From the NCBI GenBank assembly GCA_007375785.1, contig VMEY01000010.1:1-29112 (forward strand): a DNA stretch of 29,112 nt, given 5' to 3'. The stretch comes from Parcubacteria group bacterium Athens0416_74 (lineage in GTDB: Bacteria > Patescibacteriota > Minisyncoccia > Phycocordibacterales > UBA2100). A program made the translations under genes and the position numbers. Shown piece after piece: positions 22,326 to 28,249 of the stretch. The notes under the pieces were generated by a model, which saw only the letters and a program-made list of their open reading frames with translations, searched no databases and was not told the DNA's origin. Every line of letters starts with the position of its first letter. Within the stretch, counting starts at the first letter, position 1.

Positions 22326-22667
22326 TTATTTCTTGGCGGCTGCCGTCGTAGCCTTGGCAGCTTGTGCTGCGGCAATTTCAGACTGAGCCTTGGCCTGTTC
22401 TATCTCCTTTTGCATCTTGCCTCCGTGACGTACGAACTTGGTCGTAGGGGCAAACTCACCGAGACGGTGGCCCACCATGTCTTCGGTCACGAGAACATCA
22501 TCGAAGTTCTTGCCGGTGTGTACCGCAAACGTGTAGCCCACGAATTCCGGTGCAATCTGTGAGCGACGTGCCCACGTCTTAATAGAACCAGCTCCCGACT
22601 TGCGGGACTGAACTTTCTTCATCAACTTTTCGTCGACGTATGGACCCTTTTTGAGTGATCGTGCCAT
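22326..22667 (-). CDS. rpsS: 30S ribosomal protein S19 (uS19)
   Basis: Small-subunit head protein, 113 aa. MARSLKKGPYVDEKLMKKVQ, IKTWARRSQIAPEFVGYTFAVHTGK and MVGHRLGEFAPTTKFVRHGG are diagnostic. A longer reading upstream is rejected because it would run through the promoter (22742-22714). The tail after 92 is rich in Ala, Lys and Gln and longer than usual. First gene of the S19-to-L5 unit. Confidence 0.98.
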   Translation of the reverse strand: MARSLKKGPYVDEKLMKKVQSRKSGAGSIKTWARRSQIAPEFVGYTFAVHTGKNFDDVLVTEDMVGHRLGEFAPTTKFVRHGGKMQKEIEQAKAQSEIAAAQAAKATTAAAKK

Positions 22668-22690
22668 AATTCTTGCTTTGCAATTGAAAA

Positions 22691-22704
22691 CCCGCTTGTG
22701 CGGG
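22691..22704 (-). promoter_or_regulatory. 5'-terminal hairpin of the S19-to-L5 mRNA
   Basis: CCCGC-ACAA-GCGGG followed by TTTTC, starting about 3 bases after the predicted transcript start (near 22707). Too close to the start to be an ordinary terminator. Confidence 0.5.
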
Positions 22705-22713
22705 AGTGGGGAC

Positions 22714-22742
22714 AATGTACAGGAGCGGATTCTTTCTGTCAA
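22714..22742 (-). promoter_or_regulatory. Promoter of the S19-to-L5 operon
   Basis: Perfect -35 TTGACA (22742-22737), 17-bp spacer, TACATT (22719-22714). It separates L2 from S19, which are normally in one operon. Confidence 0.8.
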
Positions 22743-22780
22743 TTTTTTGCATATAGCGCCACACCGACAGACTGGTGGGT

Positions 22781-22818
22781 AGTAACAAGGCCCGGATTTC
22801 TCCGGGCCTTTCGTTACT
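22781..22818 (-). terminator. Stem-loop directly after rplB
   Basis: AAGGCCCGG/CCGGGCCTT (22810-22802 with 22795-22787 on the - strand), extended by AGTAAC/GTTACT across a two-base bulge. It begins right after the L2 stop. It has no T-run, so it may stabilise the mRNA end rather than terminate. Confidence 0.65.
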
Positions 22819-23667
22819 CTATTTTCGTTTACCGACTTTTCGGCGCGTCACGATGAAGACATTGCTGTACTTCTTTGGGCGGCGCGTCTTTTGGCCCTTA
22901 CCCGATGGCTTGCCCCACATAGTGCGCTGCCTGCGGTGACCGCGACCCTGCTTACCCTCGCCTCCACCGTGCGGGTGGTCGACAGGGTTCATCGCAGTAC
23001 CACGGACAGTCGGGCGGATACCCTTCCAGCGTGTGCGGCCGGCTTTGCCCCAGTTCTCGAGGCGGTGCTCTTCGTTGGAGACTTCGCCGACGGACGCCCA
23101 TGCAGAACCGATGACGCGACGGATTTCCGTCGAAGGCATCTTGAGGTGCGTGTATCCGGCGTCCTGTGCGACGACTTCCGCGTAATTGCCGGCGGAGCGT
23201 GCGATGCGGCCTCCCGCGCCCGGCTTAAGCTCAATGTTGTATACGAAGGTTCCGACCGGCATGTTCGCGAGCGGCAGACGGTTGGCAAGCTTTATCGGCG
23301 CGGTCTCGCTCACGATGAATGTGTCTCCGACTTTCACTTTCTGCGGAAGCACGATGTACGTCTTGGCGCCGTCTGCGTAGACTGCAAGACCGATGAATGC
23401 TGAACGGAATGGGTCGTACTCGATAGACGTTATCTTTGCGGGGATGTTCTTCTTCTCAAACGTGAAATCGACATCGCGGAGGCGCTTTTTGTGTCCGCCT
23501 CCCTGGTGACGCACGGTGATGCGGCCAAAGCTGTTGCGTCCGCCCATCCGCTTCTTTCCCTTGAGGAGGCTCTTGAGCGGCTTGTGACCGGAGAGCGCCT
23601 TGCGGTAGTCGATAGACGTGTGCTGACGCTGCGACTTCGATGTTGGTTTGTAGGTTTTGATAGCCAT
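22819..23667 (-). CDS. rplB: 50S ribosomal protein L2 (uL2)
   Basis: Required for subunit joining and peptidyl transfer, 282 aa, normal length. KTYKPTSKSQRQHTSIDYRK, GRNSFGRITVRHQGGGHKK, AGGRIARSAGNYAEVVAQD, TEIRRVIGSAWASVGEVSNEEH and the C-terminal VRGTAMNPVDHPHGGGEGKQ with its conserved histidine are all present. Last gene of the L3-L4-L23-L2 unit. Confidence 0.98.
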   Translation of the reverse strand: MAIKTYKPTSKSQRQHTSIDYRKALSGHKPLKSLLKGKKRMGGRNSFGRITVRHQGGGHKKRLRDVDFTFEKKNIPAKITSIEYDPFRSAFIGLAVYADGAKTYIVLPQKVKVGDTFIVSETAPIKLANRLPLANMPVGTFVYNIELKPGAGGRIARSAGNYAEVVAQDAGYTHLKMPSTEIRRVIGSAWASVGEVSNEEHRLENWGKAGRTRWKGIRPTVRGTAMNPVDHPHGGGEGKQGRGHRRQRTMWGKPSGKGQKTRRPKKYSNVFIVTRRKVGKRK

Positions 23668-23687
23668 AGTATCTATAAGTTATGCCT

Positions 23688-24068
23688 TTAGGCGATGTTG
23701 ATGGTTTCGCCTTTCTTGAGGTAAACGTACGCCTTCTTTCCCCCGCCCTTCACTCCCGTGCGACCTGTGCGCGCATTGCGGACATTCTTTCTCGGCACGT
23801 TTACCACCGCAATCTTGTTTGGGACTACATTGTAGAGCGCTTTCATCGCCTGCATGATGTCGCGCTTGCTCGCATCGACATTGATGTCGAATACATACAC
23901 GCCGGCGCCTTGACTCATCGTCGCCTTTTCGGTGATTCGTGCGTGTTTGAGGACATGCGAAAGGTCTCTCCCGCCGCCGGTGCTTCGAGAGACAGGCGCA
24001 GCCGAAGCCTTCGCGTCAACGACCTTCTCTGTCTTTTCTGTATTCTTTTTTTTGCCGAAGAGTGCCAT
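23688..24068 (-). CDS. rplW: 50S ribosomal protein L23 (uL23)
   Basis: Exit-tunnel protein that docks trigger factor and SRP, 126 aa. The core from about 38 reads HVLKHARITEKATMSQGAGV, YVFDINVDASKRDIMQAMKALYNV and the basic loop VRNARTGRTGVKGGGKKAYV. The first 36 residues are a Lys/Ala/Ser-rich extension (KKKNTEKTEKVVDAKAS) that makes it longer than the usual 95-100 aa. Confidence 0.97.
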   Translation of the reverse strand: MALFGKKKNTEKTEKVVDAKASAAPVSRSTGGGRDLSHVLKHARITEKATMSQGAGVYVFDINVDASKRDIMQAMKALYNVVPNKIAVVNVPRKNVRNARTGRTGVKGGGKKAYVYLKKGETINIA

Positions 24069-24081
24069 ACGTTTTCAATTA

Positions 24082-24768
24082 TTACTTTTGAGCTGCCTTC
24101 TTAGACTTCTTTTCCGCCCTCTTTGCGACAATCTTGATGGCCTCCTCAGGGTTCTCGATGATGACGAACTTGTATTTGAGGACGAGCGCGGGGTTCAGAT
24201 TGGCGACCGTCTCAAATCCGACCGATCCAATGTTGCGGAAGCTCTTCTCGGTCGCGTCCGTCTTTTCCGTGACAGCGACGAGTGCCGCATTGTGACGAGC
24301 GCCGAGGCGCTTAAACGCGTCTACCTTTGAGAGTGCGGAGAGTGCCTTTTTGGCGTCTGCCGTCTTGGGAGCATTGAGCCCAAACGAATCCACAAAAATA
24401 AGTTCGCCGTCTTTGAATTTCTTTGAGAGCGCAATAAAGAGAGCCTTTGCGCGCATCTTCTTCGGAAGCTCACGAGCATAGACCTTCTCTGCGCGCGGAC
24501 CATGCGTCACACCTCCACCCTTCCATATAGGAGAGCGTATGGAGCCGTGACGAGCACGGCCCGTTCCCTTCTGCTGCCATGGCTTCTTACCACCACCACG
24601 GACGTCGCCGCGATCTTTCGTATGCGCTACCGGCGTGCGGGCATTGGCCTGCATGACGGTCACGACCTGGTACATGAGCGAATTGTTCCAAGGAAGCCCG
24701 AAGATATTCTCCGGAAGCTCGACGGAGCCTGCTTTCTTGCCCTGAACGTTGTAAATGTCTGTTTTCAT
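24082..24768 (-). CDS. rplD: 50S ribosomal protein L4 (uL4)
   Basis: Large-subunit assembly protein, 228 aa. MYQVVTVMQANARTPVAHTK, the tunnel loop GGGKKPWQQKGTGRARHGSI, SPIWKGGGVTHGPR and LPKKMRAKALFIALS are conserved. In E. coli L4 represses the S10 operon by acting on its leader. The leader before rplC here has its own terminator-like hairpin, but no link to L4 can be shown. Starts 5 bases after rplC. Confidence 0.98.
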   Translation of the reverse strand: MKTDIYNVQGKKAGSVELPENIFGLPWNNSLMYQVVTVMQANARTPVAHTKDRGDVRGGGKKPWQQKGTGRARHGSIRSPIWKGGGVTHGPRAEKVYARELPKKMRAKALFIALSKKFKDGELIFVDSFGLNAPKTADAKKALSALSKVDAFKRLGARHNAALVAVTEKTDATEKSFRNIGSVGFETVANLNPALVLKYKFVIIENPEEAIKIVAKRAEKKSKKAAQK

Positions 24769-24773
24769 ATAGA

Positions 24774-25409
24774 TTATTTGGCTCGGATTTCGACGAGTGT
24801 ACCTGGGCGACCCGGGATAGCGCCGGAGATGAGCATCGCGTTGTTCTCGACATCAACCTGCAAGACGCGGAGATTCTCTACGGTAATGCGCTCACCACCC
24901 ATACGGCCGGCCATGCGCATACCCTTTACCACGCGACCTCCCGCGCGGCCACCTCCACCGATGGAGCCCGGAGCACGCTCTTTGTTCTTCTGGCCGTGCG
25001 AACGAGGACCGCCGTGAAAGCCGTGTCGCTTCACGACGCCCTGGAAGCCCTTTCCCTTTGAGATGGCAGATACGGTGACGATATCGCCCGGTACAAATAC
25101 CGAGATATCCATAGTGTCTCCTCGCTTCGCTTCGCCGGATTCGCCAGCTGGCGAAGGGAATTCGCGCATAGTGCGAGCGTTCGGGAGGTCCTTGAGGTGA
25201 CCTTTTTGAGGTGCATTGATGTTCTTTGGAGCGCGGGTACCCATACCAATCTGCACAGCCTCATAGCCGTCTTTCTCCTTGGTCTTCACCTGAGTCACCG
25301 TCATCGGCGCGGCAGAGATAAGCGTGGCCGCAGAGACGACGCCCTTCTCGTCGAATACCTGGGTCATGCGACCTTTGGTACCCAAGATAAACTTATTGCT
25401 GAATTTCAT
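24774..25409 (-). CDS. rplC: 50S ribosomal protein L3 (uL3)
   Basis: Early assembly protein near the peptidyl-transferase centre, 211 aa. ILGTKGRMTQVFDEKGVV, VQIGMGTRAPKNINAPQKGH, ISKGKGFQGVVKRHGFHGGP, RSHGQKNKERAPGSIGGGGR and MAGRMGGERITVENL are diagnostic. Residues PSPAGESGEAKRG around 90 carry the palindrome TTCGCCAGCTGGCGAA. It is the first gene of the cluster: rpsJ (S10), which usually precedes it, is absent, and its place is taken by an unrelated membrane protein gene. Confidence 0.98.
   Translation of the reverse strand: MKFSNKFILGTKGRMTQVFDEKGVVSAATLISAAPMTVTQVKTKEKDGYEAVQIGMGTRAPKNINAPQKGHLKDLPNARTMREFPSPAGESGEAKRGDTMDISVFVPGDIVTVSAISKGKGFQGVVKRHGFHGGPRSHGQKNKERAPGSIGGGGRAGGRVVKGMRMAGRMGGERITVENLRVLQVDVENNAMLISGAIPGRPGTLVEIRAK
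25140..25155. repeat. 16-bp palindrome inside rplC
   Basis: TTCGCCAGCTGGCGAA, perfect palindrome sharing the core CGCCAGCTGGCG with the two copies in rplV. It encodes SPAGE. Confidence 0.8.
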
Positions 25410-25417
25410 ACTGTAAG

Positions 25418-25475
25418 AAAAAATCCCGCGCTAGCGGGACACACCTCGTGCCTCGCCAGTGGTCCCTATGGGGAC
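25418..25475 (-). promoter_or_regulatory. Attenuator-like leader of the L3-to-L2 operon
   Basis: Hairpin GTCCC-CATA-GGGAC (25475-25462) is followed by a terminator-like hairpin TCCCGC-TAGC-GCGGGA (25439-25424) and six T (25423-25418), ending 8 bases before the rplC ATG. GGGAC (25466-25462) could pair with the second GTCCC (25440-25436) instead, breaking the terminator. The outer repeat GTGCCTCG/CGAGGCAC (25489-25482, 25455-25448) overlaps the promoter and may work as DNA. Confidence 0.6.
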
Positions 25476-25487
25476 ATGGGTCGAGGC

Positions 25488-25516
25488 ACTATACACACTC
25501 AGGTATTATTTTGCAA
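25488..25516 (-). promoter_or_regulatory. Promoter of the L3-to-L2 operon
   Basis: TTGCAA (25516-25511), 17-bp spacer, TATAGT (25493-25488). It lies between the upstream stop codon and the attenuator, so the terminator hairpin is inside this operon's leader. Confidence 0.65.
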
Positions 25517-25518
25517 CT

Positions 25519-26013
25519 CTAGAGCTGAGCGCCGTCGCCTGTACTCTGCGGCACTGCCCCCTGTCCTTCTTCTGCTTTCTTGTGGTGGAGGTGTCGATAC
25601 TCGAGGATGCCCGCGATGATAAACATGAGCATCAATGCACATGCGCCGAGCCATATCGGAATCGTGTAGTTTGAGCCATCGAGACCAAATGCATAGTTGA
25701 GCCCGCAGAGCACTCCGTCACACAGAGGCGCGTCTCCTCCCGCCGCCCCTTCCCCTGTAGGTCGCCATACGATGTCCTCCGATGTCATCCCGACCGACTG
25801 GGCTTGATGAGTAAGCGCCTGTACCATGGCATCGATTTCCGCCTCCGTCATGCCTTGAGAGCGCGGGTCGGCCTGTATCGCTGCGCGTATGGTGCTCTTG
25901 AGAGAATCATCTTGTGTCTGTGCAGACACCGAACCGAGCGCGGCGCTAGAGAACATGAGTACAAGCGCACTTATGATGAGACCTATTTTGATGCTATTGA
26001 GAGAGATGTTCAT
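25519..26013 (-). CDS. Membrane-anchored protein with signal peptide, unknown function
   Basis: 164 aa, not recognised. A signal peptide is likely at 1-31 (hydrophobic 10-25, then SVSAQ). A segment at 32-80 has the pattern TIRAAIQADPRSQGMTEAEIDAMV, which looks like a short helical domain. Two cysteines (98, 103) follow in APLCDGVLCGLNYAFG. One membrane helix spans about 118-137, ahead of a charged, His/Lys/Glu-rich tail. The start is fixed by TGATATAAT ending 6 bases upstream. It sits where rpsJ would be expected. Likely exported and membrane-bound. Confidence 0.75.
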   Translation of the reverse strand: MNISLNSIKIGLIISALVLMFSSAALGSVSAQTQDDSLKSTIRAAIQADPRSQGMTEAEIDAMVQALTHQAQSVGMTSEDIVWRPTGEGAAGGDAPLCDGVLCGLNYAFGLDGSNYTIPIWLGACALMLMFIIAGILEYRHLHHKKAEEGQGAVPQSTGDGAQL

Positions 26014-26019
26014 ATGAGA

Positions 26020-26028
26020 ATTATATCA
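26020..26028 (-). promoter_or_regulatory. Leaderless promoter of the signal/TM protein gene
   Basis: TG-A-TATAAT, a perfect -10 at 26025-26020, with ATG 6 bases downstream at 26013. Confidence 0.65.
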
Positions 26029-26038
26029 TCGCCCGCTC

Positions 26039-27067
26039 CTACTGTTCGTCGAATATTGGAGTAACGTTGACCACCGCGGTCATCTCCAAGACAGATTCAT
26101 CGAGACCGATGCACGAAAGCGTGTATGTGGTCCTCGAAGTAATGTCTCGCGATGTCTGGGTCCCGCTTCTACCGCTCCACGAATCTCCGTTGGTACCGGT
26201 AACGGTACACGAGCTCACATTGGTCGCGCTCCACTCGACAGTCGTGGTATCACCCGACCTGACAAGTGATGGCTGCGCGCGCAGGAATCCTGTGGGCGCT
26301 GGGGCACCAAGGCACACGCCGTTTGCGCATCCAAATGCACAGCTTCGGACAAATTGGTCTGTACAGCTGGCTGTCCGTTGGTAGACATCCGATCCTCTGC
26401 AGAAATTGTACACACTGCAACTTCCCGGCACCTCATTCGCCGGAAGCACGGTGAGCCGCGCGCTGCACGTTACAGGCGTAAACCAACTAGTACCTGCTTT
26501 ATCACCCAGGTCTCGTCCCCCCTCTCCTGAGGCAGTGAATGTACCGGTGTACGTGGTAGATACCGATGGACTTACAGTCGTCGCACCCGAAGCGGCAACA
26601 GCGCCGGGTGTAGGAGTAATGCTGCCACTCATGCTGAATGGAATGCCGAATACTGAGTAGCTTGAGTTCCACGACATGACCGAGCTCCCACCAAGTGCAA
26701 TCGTCGACGGACTCAGCACGATAACGCACGCATTCCCCGATACTCCCGGGATTCCGCCACCTCCCGGGCCCCCGGTACCCGGAGGGGTATACACACAATT
26801 AGGATACGTGCCCGTGTACGGTGGTGTGCATGTTGCCGGGCCGCACTCCCCTACGTAGTGTTGATCGGAAGGACATGATGCGGGGACGATATGCATTCCG
26901 CGCGCAGAGACATCAGTGAATTCGACTTCGGCGGATGCAAACGGCTCGTTTGAGCTGCGAATACTAAACCCCGCGACAAATACTGCTACGAGAGCCAGCA
27001 ATACGATGAGGTAGGCGTGCGCGCGGACACGAGGACGAATGGTCTGTGCGTGAGACGAGTGCGTCAT
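26039..27067 (-). CDS. Secreted Ig-like surface protein with six-cysteine module
   Basis: Predicted cell-surface protein, 342 aa. A basic N-terminus and a membrane anchor (about 18-34) are followed by a Cys-rich stretch (64-91, PPYTGTYPNC) and a Gly/Pro linker (94-108). A first Ig-like domain (about 113-208) follows, then a six-cysteine module with cysteines at 217, 223, 235, 243, 247 and 252, and a second Ig-like domain (about 262-337, with SGDTTTVEWSATNVSSC and TTYTLSC). The same cysteine spacing occurs in the M15-type gene at the other end of the window. Function may be adhesion to a host or partner cell (inference). A possible -10 (TACAAT, 27083-27078) lies 10 bases upstream, inside the TPR gene end. 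Confidence 0.8.
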   Translation of the reverse strand: MTHSSHAQTIRPRVRAHAYLIVLLALVAVFVAGFSIRSSNEPFASAEVEFTDVSARGMHIVPASCPSDQHYVGECGPATCTPPYTGTYPNCVYTPPGTGGPGGGGIPGVSGNACVIVLSPSTIALGGSSVMSWNSSYSVFGIPFSMSGSITPTPGAVAASGATTVSPSVSTTYTGTFTASGEGGRDLGDKAGTSWFTPVTCSARLTVLPANEVPGSCSVYNFCRGSDVYQRTASCTDQFVRSCAFGCANGVCLGAPAPTGFLRAQPSLVRSGDTTTVEWSATNVSSCTVTGTNGDSWSGRSGTQTSRDITSRTTYTLSCIGLDESVLEMTAVVNVTPIFDEQ

Positions 27068-27075
27068 ATGTAATC

Positions 27076-27885
27076 CTATTGTACCGTGCTCGAAGCGATT
27101 GCGAGTTCGATGGTGTGCATATTGTCTGCGACAGCCTTCTTAAAAGTAGCAAGTCCGTCATCGCCAATTTTTGGATCGTTGCCCGGATATGCATGGAGCC
27201 ACTCCTCCTCGCTCAATATCGCGACGGCCGCAGAAGCCTTTTGCGCATACAAGAGCGCGTCTTCGTACTGGTGGAGCTCGAAGAGCGCAATGGCGTGAGA
27301 GTTGAGAAGCCATGGGTTGTCGGGAAAGTCGATAAGTCCCCGTGCCGTAACTACGGCAGCGTCTTGGAAACGCTCCGCTTTCAAGAGCACCCAGGCGTAA
27401 TCGTTGAGCGCCGCCCAGTTACGCGGGTCAAATCGTAGAAAATACTCATAGTCACGCGCCGAGCTCTCGTAATCTCCCATATATCCTTCGATGAGTCCGC
27501 GAATGTAGTACGAATTTGGCGTCGCATCCCCGTGCATAGATATCTGGTAGTTAATCTGTGTCATCGCACGCGTAAAGTCACCACGCAAAAAAGAAATGCG
27601 TGCAAGCTGATGGTAGAGGTACAAAATCGTCGGGTCTTTGATTGCAGCAAGATTGAAAAAATACTCAGCGCGGTCAATATCATACAGAGCGGGCGATTTC
27701 GAGCTGAAATGTCGTGTGCCGTATTGAAATGCACGCTCAGCCGACGGGTCGAGCGCATACAAGACATCTTCACGCACTGTGTCCGTGTGTCTGTAGAGCG
27801 CTGGGAGCGCAAGCATGAGCGCGCACACAGTAACAAACGCGAACCACAGGGTGTTCCGCGACACAGGAAATAAAGGTTTGCTCAT
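27076..27885 (-). CDS. Membrane-anchored TPR protein
   Basis: 269 aa with one N-terminal membrane helix (about 13-30) and tetratricopeptide-type repeats over roughly 45-220. Repeat-like pieces are YLYHQLARISFLRGDFTRAM, YYIRGLIEGYMGDYESSARD, AALNDYAWVLLKAERFQDA and LLNSHAIALFELHQYEDAL, each with the small-residue and aromatic positions of TPR helices. The domain should lie outside the membrane and hold partners in a complex. The ATG at 27885 overlaps the upstream rhodanese-like frame by 116 bases, which is unusual here. Its stop is 8 bases from the Ig-like gene, so they may be co-transcribed. Confidence 0.85.
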   Translation of the reverse strand: MSKPLFPVSRNTLWFAFVTVCALMLALPALYRHTDTVREDVLYALDPSAERAFQYGTRHFSSKSPALYDIDRAEYFFNLAAIKDPTILYLYHQLARISFLRGDFTRAMTQINYQISMHGDATPNSYYIRGLIEGYMGDYESSARDYEYFLRFDPRNWAALNDYAWVLLKAERFQDAAVVTARGLIDFPDNPWLLNSHAIALFELHQYEDALLYAQKASAAVAILSEEEWLHAYPGNDPKIGDDGLATFKKAVADNMHTIELAIASSTVQ

Positions 27886-28177
27886 GTTGAGTGTGCCCGG
27901 ATTTCGGCAGGAACTTGTGTCCGTCGAACAAAGAACCGATAGGTTTATTTATCGAGCCTTTCGCGTGCGCAGTATTGTATGCACTTTCGTTGCGAACATC
28001 GATGAAGATATAGTCGTCCGGATTCTTTTCGAAATCAGCATAAAATTCCGCCGCTGTTATGTCGTGTATCGGCGGCTCAATGAGGTTAATCCACTTGAGC
28101 GGCGTGAGATAGATAACGAGCGCTGTGAGGAGGGCGACTGCGATTGCTATTGCGACGAGCGTCCGGCCCTTATACAT
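27770..28177 (-). CDS. Half rhodanese domain behind a membrane anchor, probably truncated
   Basis: A membrane helix (about 8-25) is followed by the first half of a rhodanese domain: ITAAEFYADFEKNPDDYIFI, DVRNESAYNTAHAKGSINKP and IGSLFDGHKFLPKSG (40-94). The catalytic cysteine loop and second half are missing, because the frame runs into the TPR gene and its last 40 residues look random. Adding one G to the GGG run near 27899 would end the protein in an ATGA overlap with the TPR start, still without the second half. The ATG at 28177 follows TGGTATAGT by 6 bases. It may be a decayed or minimal rhodanese. Confidence 0.6.
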   Translation of the reverse strand: MYKGRTLVAIAIAVALLTALVIYLTPLKWINLIEPPIHDITAAEFYADFEKNPDDYIFIDVRNESAYNTAHAKGSINKPIGSLFDGHKFLPKSGHTQHEQTFISCVAEHPVVRVCYCVRAHACAPSALQTHGHSA

Positions 28178-28183
28178 GTGAGC

Positions 28184-28192
28184 ACTATACCA
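28184..28192 (-). promoter_or_regulatory. Leaderless promoter of the rhodanese-like gene
   Basis: TG-G-TATAGT, with the -10 at 28189-28184 and ATG 6 bases downstream at 28177. Confidence 0.6.
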
Positions 28193-28249
28193 ACTTAAAA
28201 GACGATGCCTACCGGGCTTCTGTGGATTCACCCGCATCAACTCCCTATC

